Assembly (NCBI GenBank): GCA_029817715.1
Contig: JARUPY010000085.1
Coordinates: 6,200,001 to 6,264,000, forward strand
DNA length: 64,000 bases
Reading direction: 5' to 3'
From: Melastoma dodecandrum
Taxonomy: Eukaryota > Streptophyta > Magnoliopsida > Myrtales > Melastomataceae
Made by a program: the position numbers and the translations under genes. Under the pieces are notes generated by a model that was not told the origin of the DNA, searched no databases, and worked only from the letters and a program-made list of their open reading frames with translations. Numbering within the stretch: the stretch's first letter is position 1; every line of letters begins with the position of its first letter. Positions 1 through 13,400 of this stretch are shown piece after piece.

Positions 1-247
1 AGCCTGGAAAATTTCCTGCGTGTTCACAGGAAAAGAGGTTAAAGAAGGAAAATGAACTAGTAAGCGGTGTTGTGTGGCACTTTAATTTGAATAGTTTTGC
101 TGTGTTAGAACCAATTTCGTGATAGCGTTGAACAATCGAAGGTTTTTCTTGCTTGTGTTTGGGTCTATTTTCCAAGTAAGATTTGCAACTTTTTCTTTCC
201 TTTTCATGAAGCTTCAATGATCTGTCGAGGTAACCAGTTGCAGTGAA
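1..247 (+). other. 5' leader of the bromodomain gene
   Basis: No coding sequence is seen. A pyrimidine-rich stretch ending in ttgcag at about 238-243, just before the start codon, looks like a 3' splice site. A leader intron whose first exon lies partly outside the window is therefore likely. Confidence 0.4.
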
Positions 248-3200
248 ATGAAGCGAAAGCGAGGAAACAAAGAGGGAAAATCCAAAGGCTCAAAAGTTGC
301 GGCTCTGAAAGTAACCTCAAAGAAAATTGACAGACATTCAGATGTCAAAGAGATTGATCCTAAGGAACATGATTCTGTGATGGAAGTCGACTCGCCCTGT
401 TCATCTGAGACTGATCAACCAAGTGATGCAGCGAATGTTAATCCAGATGAATCAGTAGATAATTCGTTGGCAAAACCTGCCACACATGTCAAAGTAAAGC
501 TTAAAACACCAAAGGTTTTGGAAGTGCAACATACCTCTTCCGATTCGGCATCTCAGAATGATAGCGATGGGAGTGACCCTGAACTGGGTTTAGACAATCA
601 GAGTAAGAATAAGGATAAAGCAGCTGAAGGAGTCAACTCTGTCTCTGACATGGTCTTGGATGTTCCTGAAGATGTTATAAAGAAACCTGGGACTATAAAA
701 ATCAAGACCCATAAAGCGATAGATTCACCAGGGAATCAGAATGATGATAAAGATGCTGGAAATTCAGATCAAAATCAGGCTGCAGAGCCTGTTCAAAATT
801 CTCGGTACAACAAGGAAGAATTAGATTCTACATTGACGGTAACAATTGTCAACTGTTGTTTCTCAAACATGTTTCAACCCTTTTTTTCTCGTAAATTATT
901 TGGTAGAGACTAACTGTTGTTTATTTGCTTTGTTCATTCATTTTCTTAGGTCATAAAGAAAGTAATGAAGATGGATGCTGCGGAGCATTTTAATGTACCA
1001 GTGGATCCGGTTGCTTTGGGAATACCAGTAAGCATTACAATAACTTTTATTGAGTGGTTAGGACAAAGATTTATATGTTGTTTGCCGCGGATATTCTCTG
1101 GTCTGATATACTTTGGTCTGATTCAGGATTACTTTACTGTAATCGATACTCCAATGGACTTTGGAACGATATGCGATAATCTTGAAAATGGCGTTAAATA
1201 CCAAAATTCAGAGGATGTTTACAAGGATGTGCAGTTCATCTGGGAAAACTGTTACAAGTACAACAAAAAGGGTGATTATATCGTGGATCTAATGAGGCGG
1301 GTCAAGAAAAACTTCTTGAAGTATTGGGCAACTGCTGGTCTTTACAGTGGTGAGCATGATATATTTTGTGTATGAATCATTTTCTTTAGGCGCCAACTTT
1401 TAGAAGTGTGATGGTCTTAATTTTATCATGTCGTCATTCACAATGAATTAAATTAGAGGTTCTTTCTTTCTGAATCGATCTTTTTGCTGGAGTTTGTATG
1501 TCAACATCGTTATAGCTTCCTTTATCACTGTCGTTCTCTTGATGGCATAGCTAGATGACATGACTTTATTGTGGTTATTGGGTTGTGATATTTTTGAGAT
1601 CTCCAGATAATCAAGGCCTAGAGGCAGACGGGTCATCTACTCCTGGAAAAGGGTCGAGCAAAGGTGGTTTTAAATATAAAGGCCGCAAACGTCCTGGGTA
1701 TGCAGATATTCTTCGCATATTGTTCTAGTGAGATGGCAAAAGTGAGTTTTCCTACTGAGGACGTGAAATCATGCCTTCCCGAACAAAATTGATACGGGAG
1801 GTTAATTCTTTTCCAGGATCTGAACTTGAACTAAACATGCTTTATTTCATCTGAAAGTCTTGGTGGTGAAATAAATGTTCGTTTTTTCCTCTTATCCATG
1901 TCTTGACTGAGACAGAGAATCAGGGTGAGCTGGAATAAAAAATTATGAATGTTTCATTATATTTAAAAAGAAAAATTATATATTTTTTTGCTGAAAGCAT
2001 TCCAATTGTGAACCGTCACTCTGAAAGCTACAGAATGGTCTTCTCTTTTGTTTTTATTTGCAACCTCCCCTTACTGTTGCTGCTGCTGCTTGTTCTCAAA
2101 GTTCACTTCTTCTATTTCATTTTTTTCAATCATCCCAGAATGAGACGCCATAAAAATGATTGCTTATGTGCAATATGTGTGCTCCGACGTCAGAAAAGAG
2201 AGCGGGAGGCTAAAGAGAGTTTGGTTAAGGGTCAAAGTGGAGACAATGACGAGTCAAAGCTAGAGGTAAAGTACTTCTGATATTGCATCATGTTCTTGTT
2301 GGGGCTAGGGGAGGCTGTGTCAACAGTTCCTTGAATAATGATCAATCAAAGATAAACGGCTTTCACTAGCAGGACAGCCAGGGTTTTGTTGCAAAATCAT
2401 GTCTCTGGAGCATATGATTTGCTTTACTAGTTTGCCTGGCATAATGGTTACTCGCCGGAGGGCAGATTGTATCAGTTCACGTTCACGATAATTGTGTTTG
2501 GTTTGAATTATGAATTCTGAAAGTATATTATTTCTTTGGTTTGCGTTTTACTTCGGCTGGCTTTTCTGTTATTTTTTAACCTTCTCCTGCTACAATGTTC
2601 ATTAGGAAGCATCCCTAGCTGATAGTCTATCAGGTGAGGAGTCTTCATCAGATACCGACGATTCACCCGGAAAGGACACAGATGTTGTGCAGGAAGATAG
2701 AGAAGAGGTGAAATCAGGGACTCTGCAGGAGGTACGGCAACAGCAGACTCCAAATGAAAAGGGAAAGAATGATAATGAAGATGACGACATTAGGGAGAGT
2801 AAGAATGAAATGGACGTTCAGAAGAACAACGAGCAGTTGCATTTAGATAAATACACGGAACGCGAGCCCGATGCTGAAAAGATGAAGTTGGAGTCAGGAT
2901 CTGGGATCCAAGAAAGTATTCCTAGAGAAATCGGGAACGATGAGAGGATCAAACAACAGGAGCAAACGCAGAGGGTATTTTTCTGAATCTGTTTTCCTCG
3001 GTGATAGAGAACCTACAACAGCTGAAATATGTATAGTGACCAATGAAATTGATCGTGATTGCAGGAATTGAAGAAGCTACGGCGGGTTCAGCTGAACGAG
3101 AGATATTACAAGAATCCCATGCTTTCAAGCTTGTGCGGCTTCCTCTTTCCGGAAGACAAAGATTCCATCTGGACTGGGCCTCATTCGCTCGCACCTCGAC

Positions 3201-3256
3201 CACTTCCCAGTCAATCTTCTCCCATCACTGCCGCCATCAGGTCATTCATGAAGTAG
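248..3256 (+). CDS. Bromodomain-containing nuclear protein
   Basis: Seven-exon model: 248-838, 950-1027, 1127-1349, 1607-1697, 2139-2265, 2606-2974, 3065-3256. It has GT-AG junctions and gives 556 aa in one frame. The N terminus is basic (MKRKRGNK) and followed by an acidic, Ser-rich low-complexity stretch. A single bromodomain spans about residues 195-300. Its PMDF motif is at 232-235, and the acetyl-lysine-binding Asn, in NCYKYN, is N269. A short cluster with CLCAIC followed by a basic helix comes next, then a long charged Glu/Lys tail. Bromodomains bind acetylated histone tails, so a chromatin-reader role is inferred. The layout (basic start, bromodomain, Cys-containing basic motif) resembles plant bromodomain proteins of the At5g46550 type, a match made from memory. 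The last exon, ending in IRSFMK, meets the end of the next gene tail to tail. Confidence 0.88.
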
Positions 3257-3597
3257 CAGCACTCCTCTCTCGTGTTGCTACTGATGCTTTCAGCCATTAG
3301 CGTTTGTTGGTGTACTACTACTTAGTGTAAGCTTGTTATAAAGCGAATTGATGATGCTTAAGAGTTGACCGAAGAGCTCTATGAACTAGATAATTTCTAA
3401 CCATAAGACAAAAGTTTCAGTCTCGTCCAAATGAAAACGGAAAAGAAACTCAGATCTTACCTAAAGTTTCAACAGTGCCTTCCAACCAGGTAATTCCTAA
3501 CATACACTTGGAGCTAACAATAGGCAGATACAATAGCTTTGAGAAGGACGAGGGGGAGTCCTTTATCTAATGGAAGGCTTGCATAAGAGCTTACAGA
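3257..3597. other. Convergent 3' ends
   Basis: This gap lies between the stop codons of the bromodomain gene (+) and the pseudouridine synthase gene (-). It is AT-rich with no recognisable coding sequence and presumably holds both 3' UTRs and polyadenylation signals. Confidence 0.5.
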
Positions 3598-6282
3598 TCA
3601 TGGAAGCTCATACTTCACATGTCCGAGGTACAGACCGGAGGCTGGGGCCATACGACTTGCTTTAGTAACATCCTTTGCCTCCAAAATTCTCGCAACTGAG
3701 AAATACCAGGGTACATGAATTAGCAAAATTTTATCAGGAAGAGAAGATGTTGCCAAAGGATCAATAAGGAAAATCCATCACATCACATTGGGGCCAATTA
3801 CCATGGATTAAGAAATAAGGGTCGTCAATCATTTGAAAGAAGAGACAATGGGTCCTCCATCTAATTATAAATATTGTATCAAGGTAAAAAGGGACAGAAG
3901 CAAGCACGACCCACTCTGGGACAAACTGATTTGAGGTATCCTTACCTTCCGAACAATTTAGATCTCCAGTGCCAACAGCCTTGAGAACACCAACGAGCAA
4001 TCGAACCTAACACAGGAGAGTTAAGACATGACACAGCAACATATACGACGGCAGCAGGAGTACTTTTTGTCAATCAGTTCAATTTCTAATTAAATCTTCC
4101 AAATGTGTAAGTAGAGCTGCCCACCTGGTGATAGAGGAAAGACCGTGCACGTGCTGTTACTACAATACACCGATGTTGCTTCCTCATACCAAACCCAAAA
4201 CTAGCTGAGCCATTGATACCTCCCGTAACCTGGTCAAAACCTAAAGCAGAAGTAGCTCATCAGAGGACGGTCTTCGAAATCTAAGATGCTGCATACGGAC
4301 GTAACTTACCTAGATTTCCCTCTCTTCTATCAATAAAAGAAGGGAAATAAGGTGATGGAACCATCTCTGTCACATTGAATTCATCCAAAGTCCGGATTGG
4401 TGAGTTCGCCTGGTATCAGGGGATGGAGTTAATAGTATTGACCAACAGAAGCAATAAAAATTAACGTATAAGAAAAGATCATGGAGATGCAACCAACCCA
4501 ACTAATTCAATGCTAGAATGTAATGAACATGCACTACAAGAGCTATGTAACCGGCTCTAGATCTTTTTTTTTTTTGCTTTATTATCACAAGTTCTCCGAT
4601 GGCATAGCCAGAAGTATGAATTCAGTAATGAAATCATGATAAATTCAACCTCGGGAAATAGAAAAACGAAACAAAAGAGCACCAGAAGATAAACAGGGTT
4701 ATCAGATCAACCTGGCAACCAGCAGCCCTAAAGGAACTGAAATCATGTTGTCCAACAAGAATATTGCAAGCCTTCTGTATGGGCAATGAATAAATATCAA
4801 TATTCAAAGCACATAAGACCACAACAGAATGGAGGGAGAAGAGCTAACCTGCATTGCAAGAATATCAAGATCTTGTGGCACATGCCATGCTCTATCTTTC
4901 TCAAAAGTCGACAAAGGCTCGGGCCCAGATAGTAGCCGATAGAAGTATCTGAAAAACATTTTAGAACAACAAACCAAGAAGCCAAAAAACTTCATACATA
5001 AAAAACCAAAAGTTATTCAACCAATGCAACATAATCTGTTCAGTATGGATCACAATGGCCAAACGAGGAATGAATCTCCATAATTCTGGAGAACATATAT
5101 ACCTACGTTCGCTCAAGGGCTTTATATCTGGCATGATAATTTTGCGGTACACATCGAACATCGGTTATCATTACATCGCCTTCATTTTTCTGAAATAAAA
5201 CAATATTAGAGCAAATCCTTCACTCACGTCAAAAGACATTGAAAAAAATGAGTGGAACTTATAGCAACATGCCACTTTAGCAGATTAGATAGATATTTCC
5301 ATGTACAGGTTCTGAACAATATTATCTTTCCATTAAAAAACAGATCGAATGATAACATGGGACACCTTCTCATGGCTCCACACATTATATGTTGGAGGTT
5401 TTGGAAAAAAAAAGGAAATAGAGGATGACTTTTGGTAGCAGTTAACGGGATAAAGAGAAACGATACCTGCAAGAAATGGTTCACAGCTCTTTTTACCACA
5501 AAAGGTTCATGGGGATACAACTGCAATGTATAAGGGGGAAAGAAAATTTAGAACAAGCATGACAATACATCAAGCCAGTAACATCAAAGAAAACTAAGGA
5601 GCTATCTGGTCATTGGAGAAGGTTAAAGCACTAATAACATTTGTAGACAGAGATGTTAGGATAACAATTAACCATTTGACCCACCACTTCGCCTGGCTTG
5701 CGCTTACTAGTTCGCTCCACGTCCACATGGCAGACATTTGATAAAGCGTGAACTCCTGCATCCTACCGAAGCACTCATCAAAACTCCTAAATTTTCTCAA
5801 TCCACGCCAACCATGCTCGCATGAAAGGTGAAACAAAAAAACAACGAACTGACAACTTACAGTCCTGCTCGAACAAAAGATTGACACCGGGTGTCCGATG
5901 AACTTCTTGAACGCATCCTGCAATGACAACCCCCAAATCGTCACAAGGAATTATTGCACAGCACACGAAAAAGGCACAGGCGAAACGAACGTCTCATTCC
6001 CGTGATTTCTCCACTACTCACCTCGAGGACACCGACGACGGTCCTGCAGTTGAGCTGCTGCTGTGACCCCGAGAATCGAGTCCCTACATACTCGATCGCG
6101 ACCAAGTAGCGCTGTACTCCAGGGTTCCTCTGGTTCATAGTCTCCAATTCGCCACCAACGTCCCGTTGGTCCACCTCCTCGTCGTCACCGTCGATTCCGC
6201 CGATCCTAGCCACCTTGGCAGGCCTATCGCAACCTTCGGAGGCCGAGTCGGAGGCGGTGGAGCGATCAGGATTCCCGGCCAT
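3598..6282 (-). CDS. tRNA pseudouridine synthase, TruA family
   Basis: Eleven-exon model on the minus strand: 6282-6022, 5917-5861, 5762-5685, 5520-5467, 5189-5107, 4948-4849, 4774-4712, 4409-4310, 4240-4125, 4006-3946, 3695-3598. It gives 356 aa, and all junctions keep phase. The catalytic motif RTDAGVHA is assembled across the exon 2/3 junction, with the nucleophilic Asp at D107. Later family signatures are HARYKALERTYFYR, KACNILVGQHDFSSFRAAGC and RARSFLYHQVR. TruA enzymes isomerise uridines at positions 38-40 in the anticodon stem-loop. The closest plant group (nuclear/cytosolic Pus3/Pus1-like or organellar) cannot be decided. No clear transit peptide is seen; the N terminus is acidic and Ser/Asp-rich. 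The first in-frame ATG (6282) was chosen; an alternative GTG lies three codons upstream. Confidence 0.9.
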
Positions 6283-6287
6283 TATCC

Positions 6288-6299
6288 TCACTGGTGCAT
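6288..6299 (-). promoter_or_regulatory. Three-codon upstream ORF
   Basis: The leader contains ATG CAC CAG TGA, whose stop ends 5 nt before the main ATG at 6282. Such minimal upstream ORFs can limit initiation at the main start. This holds only if the transcript begins upstream of 6299, which is likely but not shown. Confidence 0.5.
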
Positions 6300-6388
6300 G
6301 GAGGTTCAGTCCCCTGCGTCGGTTACGGTAGTCGTTCCCTTCTTTCGCCTTCCAGGGTTTTAGACGGGCTTTAAAAGGAACCAGTAAT

Positions 6389-6446
6389 TGGGCCAGGGCT
6401 TATCTTTCCGAACAGGCCCAATATTTCATTATGGGCCAAGGCCCGT
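6389..6446 (-). promoter_or_regulatory. Site II (TGGGCC) cluster, promoter of the pseudouridine synthase gene
   Basis: At least three copies of TGGGCC/GGCCCA lie at 6389, 6415 and 6432, with another AGGCCC near 6440, about 110-160 bp upstream of the ATG. Site II elements bind TCP factors and mark housekeeping and translation-related plant genes, which fits a tRNA-modifying enzyme. Confidence 0.55.
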
Positions 6447-6664
6447 TATGAGACAGAAGTTTGTCTCCACGAATTATCAGAAATCCTTTTTTTTGACATG
6501 TTGGGTTGAATGCTTAACTCATGTAAGAAACAGTGAGACGTGAAGGAGTAAGCCAAAATCCCTTCTTCTCAGATATTTTCTTACAACTTGTACACCATTT
6601 GACATTTATCCTCTCATACCCTAATCAGAAACATGGTTTATAGTTGACGACGACGCGACTGTGA

Positions 6665-9600
6665 TTAAACCCCAATATCTTGTTTCGGCTTGTTGTTTTT
6701 GATGACCAAGGACGATGGTGGTGACCGTCGACCCGGCGAACTGTGGCAACGGAACTCCGACAGCATCTGCAGGACCTCCCTCATCGTAGGCCGCTCCACG
6801 CTGTTATCCTGAACGCAAAGCATGGCGACGAAGAACACGTGCGCGGCCTCCTCCTTTGGCACGGCCTTCAGCTTGGCGTCAACTATCCGCATGACTTCGT
6901 CCCTCTTGCCGGAGCATGTCATGCTCCTGCACCACTGGACGATATCTAGGCCCTCGCCGAAGTCACCGACGGGGCGCCGGCCCGTGATGAGCTCCAACAG
7001 CACGACACCGAAGCTGTAGACATCGCTTTTTTCGTCGACCTTCAACGTATACGCATACTCTGCACGCCCCACAGCAACACAAACAAATGCAACGTACACA
7101 TAGTATTACACAAATCACGGATGTGAAACTATCATAGTCCTGGTCCAAGTCCAAGGAAGACATAAAATTTAGTAATCCCTGGAAAGCAAAAGTAAGAAGA
7201 GATGCGTTCAAACTTCAAAAAGATGGGTTGTCTGAAAGTGAGTGAGGGAGTGAGGAGAGGACTAGTTATGAGCTTTTGTTGGGTGGTAGCACCAACAAGA
7301 CAGAAGCACCTTTACACGTATTACAAAGATGATAGTGAGCTAGTGACATAACCAAAGATCAAGACATGGGTTCTGCAAGATGACTAAATATTTGGACATG
7401 GGATCTCACAGTACAAGTGGAAACAAGTAATGACATCGTTATCAATTGGATGGTGTAGTTTTTTAGTTGGGTTTTGACATTCAATCAGTAGTTTGTGGAA
7501 AGAAAAAGAGAAAACTAAAGATGTTTTCTTTTCTATCGGGCACTGAAATAGAAGATTTTCCTTTTCTTTCCTGTTCTTGGTGCGATTACCCAAAATATTC
7601 CATCCCTACGCTTCAGGACGTGATAAAAATCTTAAAGAATGGAAAAGAAAACAAAAATTGGGTTGATTGGTCATGAAGAGATTTAGTTCATAACCCAAGA
7701 AACAAAATCATGGGATTGTGTTTTTATGTTGTGCAATAAGAGAAGTTGTAGTAAAAGAAAGAAAGATGCAAGGTTTTGGGGATGTGATTTTATGGTTAGA
7801 TAATTTTGGACTCACCAGGGGCGATGTAGCCATATGAGCCAGCTATCGCAGACATGCACTCAGATGCGCCGCCCTTGGGGAGGTACTTCGCCAGCCCGAA
7901 GTCGGCCACGTGGGCCTCGAAGCTTGAATTCAGGAGTATGTTGTTAGATTTTACGTCCCTGTGGATGATCAGCGGTGAGCAGTCGTGGTGGAGATAGCAG
8001 AGCCCTCTTGCGGCTTCTGTAGCGACCTTGTACCTCCGGTCCCAGCCTAAGAATGGCGATCCTTTCTTCCCATGTAGGGACTCGCCGAGGCTGCCATTCC
8101 TCATGTACTCGTATACCAAGAGATTTGTTTCCTTGTTCGAGCAGAATGAGAGGAGTCGCACGATGTTGCGGTGTCGGATGTTCCCGAGGGTCTGGATCTC
8201 TGCCCGGAAGCCATGATCATGGCTGTTTGCCCCGAAACTGAGGAGCTTCTTCACGGCGATCTCGGTCCCGTCAGGCATTTTGCCATAGTACACGACGCCC
8301 GCTCCTCCTCTGCCGATCACGTTGCTGTCCTTCACGCATTCTAGGATGTCGGAGACTGTGAAGTGGAACTTCTGGAAGGCTGTCATCTTCCAAGTAGCGG
8401 TACTGGTCCTTCTGAATGACCTGGATTTGAATACGGCAGCGGATGCGAATATTAGGGAGCATAGCAGCAGCCCGAGAGCGAAAATCAGCTTGAAATAGGA
8501 GGGGCAGGCTCCGGATGAGGTCCTGCCACCAATGACAGCACAGGGATTGCTCACGAGCGCTCCACAGAGGCGATGATTCCCAGCGAATGAGGTCACGTTG
8601 AAAAAAGCAAATTGTCCCAAATCGGAAAGTATCCCCGAGAAATCATTGAAGGAGAAATCGGCCGTCATGAGACTCTTCATGTTGCCAATTACCGCCGGGA
8701 TCGACTCATTCAGGCAGTTGTGGGACACGTTCAGGTAACTAAGGATATGAATGCCAGAAATCTCAGGCGGGATTGGGCCGGAAAGACGGTTCTGGCTCAA
8801 ATCAAGGGAAATCAGATGATTGCACCTCCCAATCTCCGACGGGATCTCTCCATTGAGGGAGTTCTGGCTGAAGTCGAGTTTTACGAGTTGTCCCAACTCT
8901 CCGATGGCAGGAGGAATCGAACCTGAGAACTGGTTACTTCCCAGCAGGAGTTTCTGGACCGAGCTGAAGTTCGCGAGAGACGGTGGCAACGGCCCAGACA
9001 ATCTGTTACCGGACAAATTTATCTGACCCAGCATGGTGGGTATCGACGAGGAGTTTGCATTCTCCGGCAAAGTGCCGGACAGATCATTGTTCTGCAACTC
9101 CACGAGATTCAGCTGAGGAAGGTATAGGAAATTCTCTGGGATGCTTCCATTGAGATAGTTCTGTCCCAATCTCACCCTTACGAGGCTGCTACAACTGCCT
9201 AAACCTTTTGGGATCGGACCGAACAAGAAGTTCTTCATCAGGATGAGGATTACGAGCCGATTTGAAGCGCACATGTTAGGAGGGATCGTGCCAGTGAGCT
9301 TGTTCACTGACAGGTCAAGGAACTGAAGGTTTCCGTTCTGGCCAAGATTCTCAGGGATTGTCCCTGTGAAGTTATTCAACCAAAGCTGCAGCGTCTGTAG
9401 GCTTGGCAGACTGGCGATGAAGCTGGGGATCGACCCGTGTAATCTGTTCATGAAGAGATTGAAGAGCTCAAGCTTCTTGAGGCTGACGAGCTCGAGCGGG
9501 ATCTCCCCTGTGAGGGCATTGTTCGAGAGATCGAGACTGACCAAGTTCGTCAAGTTCCCAAGCCGCTTCGGGATCTGGCCAGACAAGTCGTTACCATACA

Positions 9601-10423
9601 AAAGCATCGTGTCAAGCTCTTTCAGGTTCCCGAGTTCAGCCGGTATCCCACCATCCAATCCACAAGACGAAAGATCCAGGTGAACAAGATTGATCAATCT
9701 CCCGAGCTCTCTTGGTATGCCGCCTTTGAATGCATTGAAATGCCCCAGATAAATCTCCTGCAGATTCGTGAGGTTTCCTAGCTCAGCCGGTATTCTTCCC
9801 TGGAGGTTGTTTCCCGCGAGCGACAAATACTCCAACCCCGACAAACTCCCGTATGATATCGGGATTTCTCCGTCGAAATAGTTCCCGCCCAAATCCAACC
9901 ACCGGAGACTCTCCAGTGCGAGCAACCTAACCGGAAGCCCAGCAGTGAAGTTGTTGTCGTACGCGTCCAGTGACTCCAGGTTCGGAAGGCTCGAGTAGTT
10001 CCAGCCCAACCCCCCACAAAACTGATTGCTCGAGATGTTGACAAACTGCAGGTACTGGAGATTCGATATCTCGATTGTACCTGTGAAGTTATTCCCAGAC
10101 AGGTCGAGCTTGACGACACGGTCAAGTCCAGGCGCCAGGGACGAGACCTTACCTCTGAGATTCAACGCCGACAGATCGATCGACACGACCCGGCCCCTGG
10201 AGCACCCAATCCCGCTCCAGGAACAGGCCGAGTCGTGACCCGAGGAGGGGTTCCAGCTGCTGAGCGTCGGGTCGGGGGACTCGAACCCTTTCTTCAGCTC
10301 CAAGAGTGCGTTGAAATCGTCGGCCAAGGAGGCCGACACGCACGGGGACACAGTCAGGACTAAGCACGTCGCCATTACAAAACATGGGAAAGACAACATC
10401 GTCGTCTTGTTCTTCATCGTCAT
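6665..10423 (-). CDS. LRR receptor-like kinase, CLV1/BAM clade (BAM3-like)
   Basis: Two exons, 10423-7816 and 7059-6665, give 1000 aa. The single intron interrupts the codon after GSYGYIAP, a position common in subfamily XI receptor kinases. The order is a signal peptide (about 1-32), an N-terminal cap with CSWSGIGC, some 20 extracellular LRRs with several N-glycosylation sites, a membrane segment at about 643-665, and a kinase domain. Kinase residues visible are the G-loop GRGGAG (704-709), the ATP-binding Lys K725, HRD at 821-823 and DFG at 841-843, so it should be active. The motif after the G-loop reads VVYYG where most relatives have VYKG. By remembered similarity ([25 protein letters not shown] LRRs, [17 protein letters not shown]) it is closest to BAM3, which perceives CLE45 in phloem development. 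That role is inferred. Confidence 0.92.
7060..7815 (-). other. Intron of the BAM3-like kinase gene
   Basis: A 756-bp AT-rich GT-AG intron with donor CTG/gtgagt and acceptor gtgcag/AG. No embedded gene is recognised. Confidence 0.8.
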
Positions 10424-13400
10424 GTTATTTCCCGCATCAGGGAGGATAGAAAGAAAGGAAGAAGGAGGAGAAGAAGAAGAAGAACTAAGGAGGACTAAGG
10501 AGAGACAATAAAGCCGTTTTTGGGTTTAACAGAAATTTAAAGTTTATTTATTTATAGATATTATTCTGAAAAATAAAACAAATAAATCAACGAAGTCCTT
10601 TTTTTCTTTTCTTTTTTAAATAGTGATGGAAAAATGAAAAGTAAAAGGTGAAGTCAGAGATTCCATGTATCTCTATCTGCATTCTACTTCTTCTTTTTTG
10701 CCCTTTTAACTTTTCCTAATGAATTTCCCTAACCATGTTTTTGCTAATTATAATTTTACATCACAAGAGTTTCTCCTTCTAATACCCACTTAGAAATAAT
10801 ACTAATAAACTAATCACAAGTGAAAAATCATTGGCAGAGGGCATCAAGGGTCAATCATTACTATCAAATAAACGAAGAATGAGTAAACACTAGATGTCAT
10901 GTCCAGAATCTTCATCCCATCCATCTGGACAACAAGAACAGTAGAAAGAGCCCCATGGGGAAACAAAAGTACAAGATTGGTTGTAATTAGTAAATCATCA
11001 TCATCATCCCCTGTCTGAATGGAAAAGAAAATAGAATTTTATTTTACTTTATTTATTTATCGCTTTATAGGTTCCCTACCACTCTATTTCTTTCACCATA
11101 AACACTCTAAATTATATCAAGTCTTCTTTTTTCATTGTTGTAATTCTTTGTGTTTTTTTTTTCTGTTCAAAAATGGTCTTTAATGGGAAAGTAGAGGAAA
11201 GGGAGCGAGCATGAGCAATGGAATATGGCTTTAGTAAAAGAAGAAAAAGGAGGGGAGAATGGTCTTAAAAGAGATGGCTAGAAAGAAGTAAAAAATTGAT
11301 AATAATAATAAGAAGAAGAAAAAGGAAAAGGAAAAAGGAAAGCAAAACCCTCTTTTGATGTGCTCTCCTAGTATCATAATTGGGTCATATTTTTATACAT
11401 TGTCTATCTCTTCCCGGATCACACACTCCCCACTTGAAGGAGGGAGAAAACTAAAGAGAAAAAAGGAAAGATTCATCCCCATCTCATCACAAGGAAAGAT
11501 GTGCTCTTTTGATTTTGGCAAATTCAATATAAGTCTAATGGGATGATATATTGATGTTGGGATATGTAAGAGAGAGCCACAAGTAAGACTCATGTTTTCT
11601 TGAGGAAGAACAAGAGAAAAAGGTGGAGGCAGAGGCAAGAGTGTGTGTGTGCGTTTGGATACTGTCCAAATGGCAATTTGGCACCCCCCCACTCCACCAT
11701 TCCTCAACTACCCTGAAATGATTTGTAGACTTATGCTTTGAGGGACAACCCTCTTTTGCTTATGACCCCATTGACAGGAAAAAAAACTAATATATATATA
11801 TATATATTAGTTATGTCCCTATCCTTGTTTAGGCCCATCGAATGATGACAACGGTCGAAGGAATCAGTCATCTCTCCCTCCCTCTGTGTATGTTTTCATG
11901 TAAGTTTGATGGGTCATTGTCTTTGTTTCTCAACCCCTTGAAAATCATCCTCCTTTTTTCATTTATGGGCTGTAAAATTTTTCTCATGTTTCTTTTCTTT
12001 ACACTTGTTCATGGATGGCATATAGACCAATGTCTACTTTGGCTTCGATGTTGGTACGCTAGGGTTTTTGAGTTTGAGCTTTCCATTTTATGTCCTAGTT
12101 GGAACCCTCAGCAGTTGTTTTTTTTCAGGAGGGAGGCAACATAATTGAAAGGGACACATAAAAAAAGGACAATGTATAACGAGCGAGCCCTTTCATTCTC
12201 GTAACCCTCGTGATAACAACTGGTGTATTAAGCATCTGCTGAATTCAAGACCACATGAAACAAAGGATTAGTCCCAAGGAGATTTGGCTCCCTCCAGCTC
12301 CCTCTGAGTTGATTCTCGCCAGACCCCAGTTCTCCGCAAGGTCTCCCGGACTCGCCTTGAGGAGTCGTCGAGACGTACCTGTTTGAAACCTACGGAACAA
12401 CATGGGATATATTGTTCGCAATCAGGCTAAAGTTTAGGAGGCATGCGAACGTGTGAAGTGAGATGGGAAGAAGATGAATGTTAGTTCCAAGGTAGGGGGG
12501 GGGGGGGGGGGGGTCAGCGTATCAACTCGGATTTGCATGGGGAGAAGTAGAACCCCCCAAGAGAAGATTCTTTAGATGCGACATTAACATCATAATATAA
12601 TGTTCAGAGGATTACGGTCTTTCTTTTTATGAGATTCTTTGTGTCTTTTGTGACGTGGTGTGAAGTCAAGGGTTGTGCCACCCTCACACGCTTATCAATA
12701 ATTAGCTATTTAATTATTCCCATTAGTGGGTACGATTTCTGTGTGTTTTTTTTTTTACTACTTCCACATGAAATTTCTTCGTTAATTCTTCCCTGGAATA
12801 TAATATTCGAATGAAAGCAATTCTTATACATCGAGATATTTATTATGAATGGAATTAGGGTTTCGTTTGGTATGTTTTTTTTTTTAATAAGTAATAAATT
12901 TCGGCGCAGCGGCTAGAATTCGAACTCGATATCTTGACTGGAGAATAAACAAAGAGTGACTAATGATGCAGAACGTGACATTGGGAGTGCACTCGAATAT
13001 GGGTTATAAAATATACAAATGAGATTTGGGTGACCCACGTTGTATTTCCCATGTCATTCCCCACCTCACAAAAAAAAAATAATATAGAAAATAAAAAAAA
13101 TGTTTAAAAAAAGTAAAAATACATATCAGACTCTGATTAAGTCCCTCGTGTCGATTGGATATATAATCATATCCCACTGTTTTTAATCCACCCATGTTCA
13201 ATAAGTGTGATTCCATCCCTCTCCTTGTATGATTGATTGCATGTAACTTTAGAACGACCCGGGCGTTGGTTGACATTTCGTGAATCGACGCCTCCCAATC
13301 CCATCATCAGTTCATAGGATTCCTCCAAGAAATATGTAAAAATAATAGAATTGGGTGGAATCCAAGTCACCAACAACATCTGTCTCGATTGGACATCATT

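Noticed and set aside
10311..10511. Plus-strand frame ending in Glu/Arg repeats
   Set aside because: Antisense to the BAM3-like signal peptide and its purine-rich leader.
12895..12940. GTTCGAATTC on the minus strand as a tRNA B-box or SINE
   Set aside because: Only one box is visible, with no A-box, target duplication or tail.
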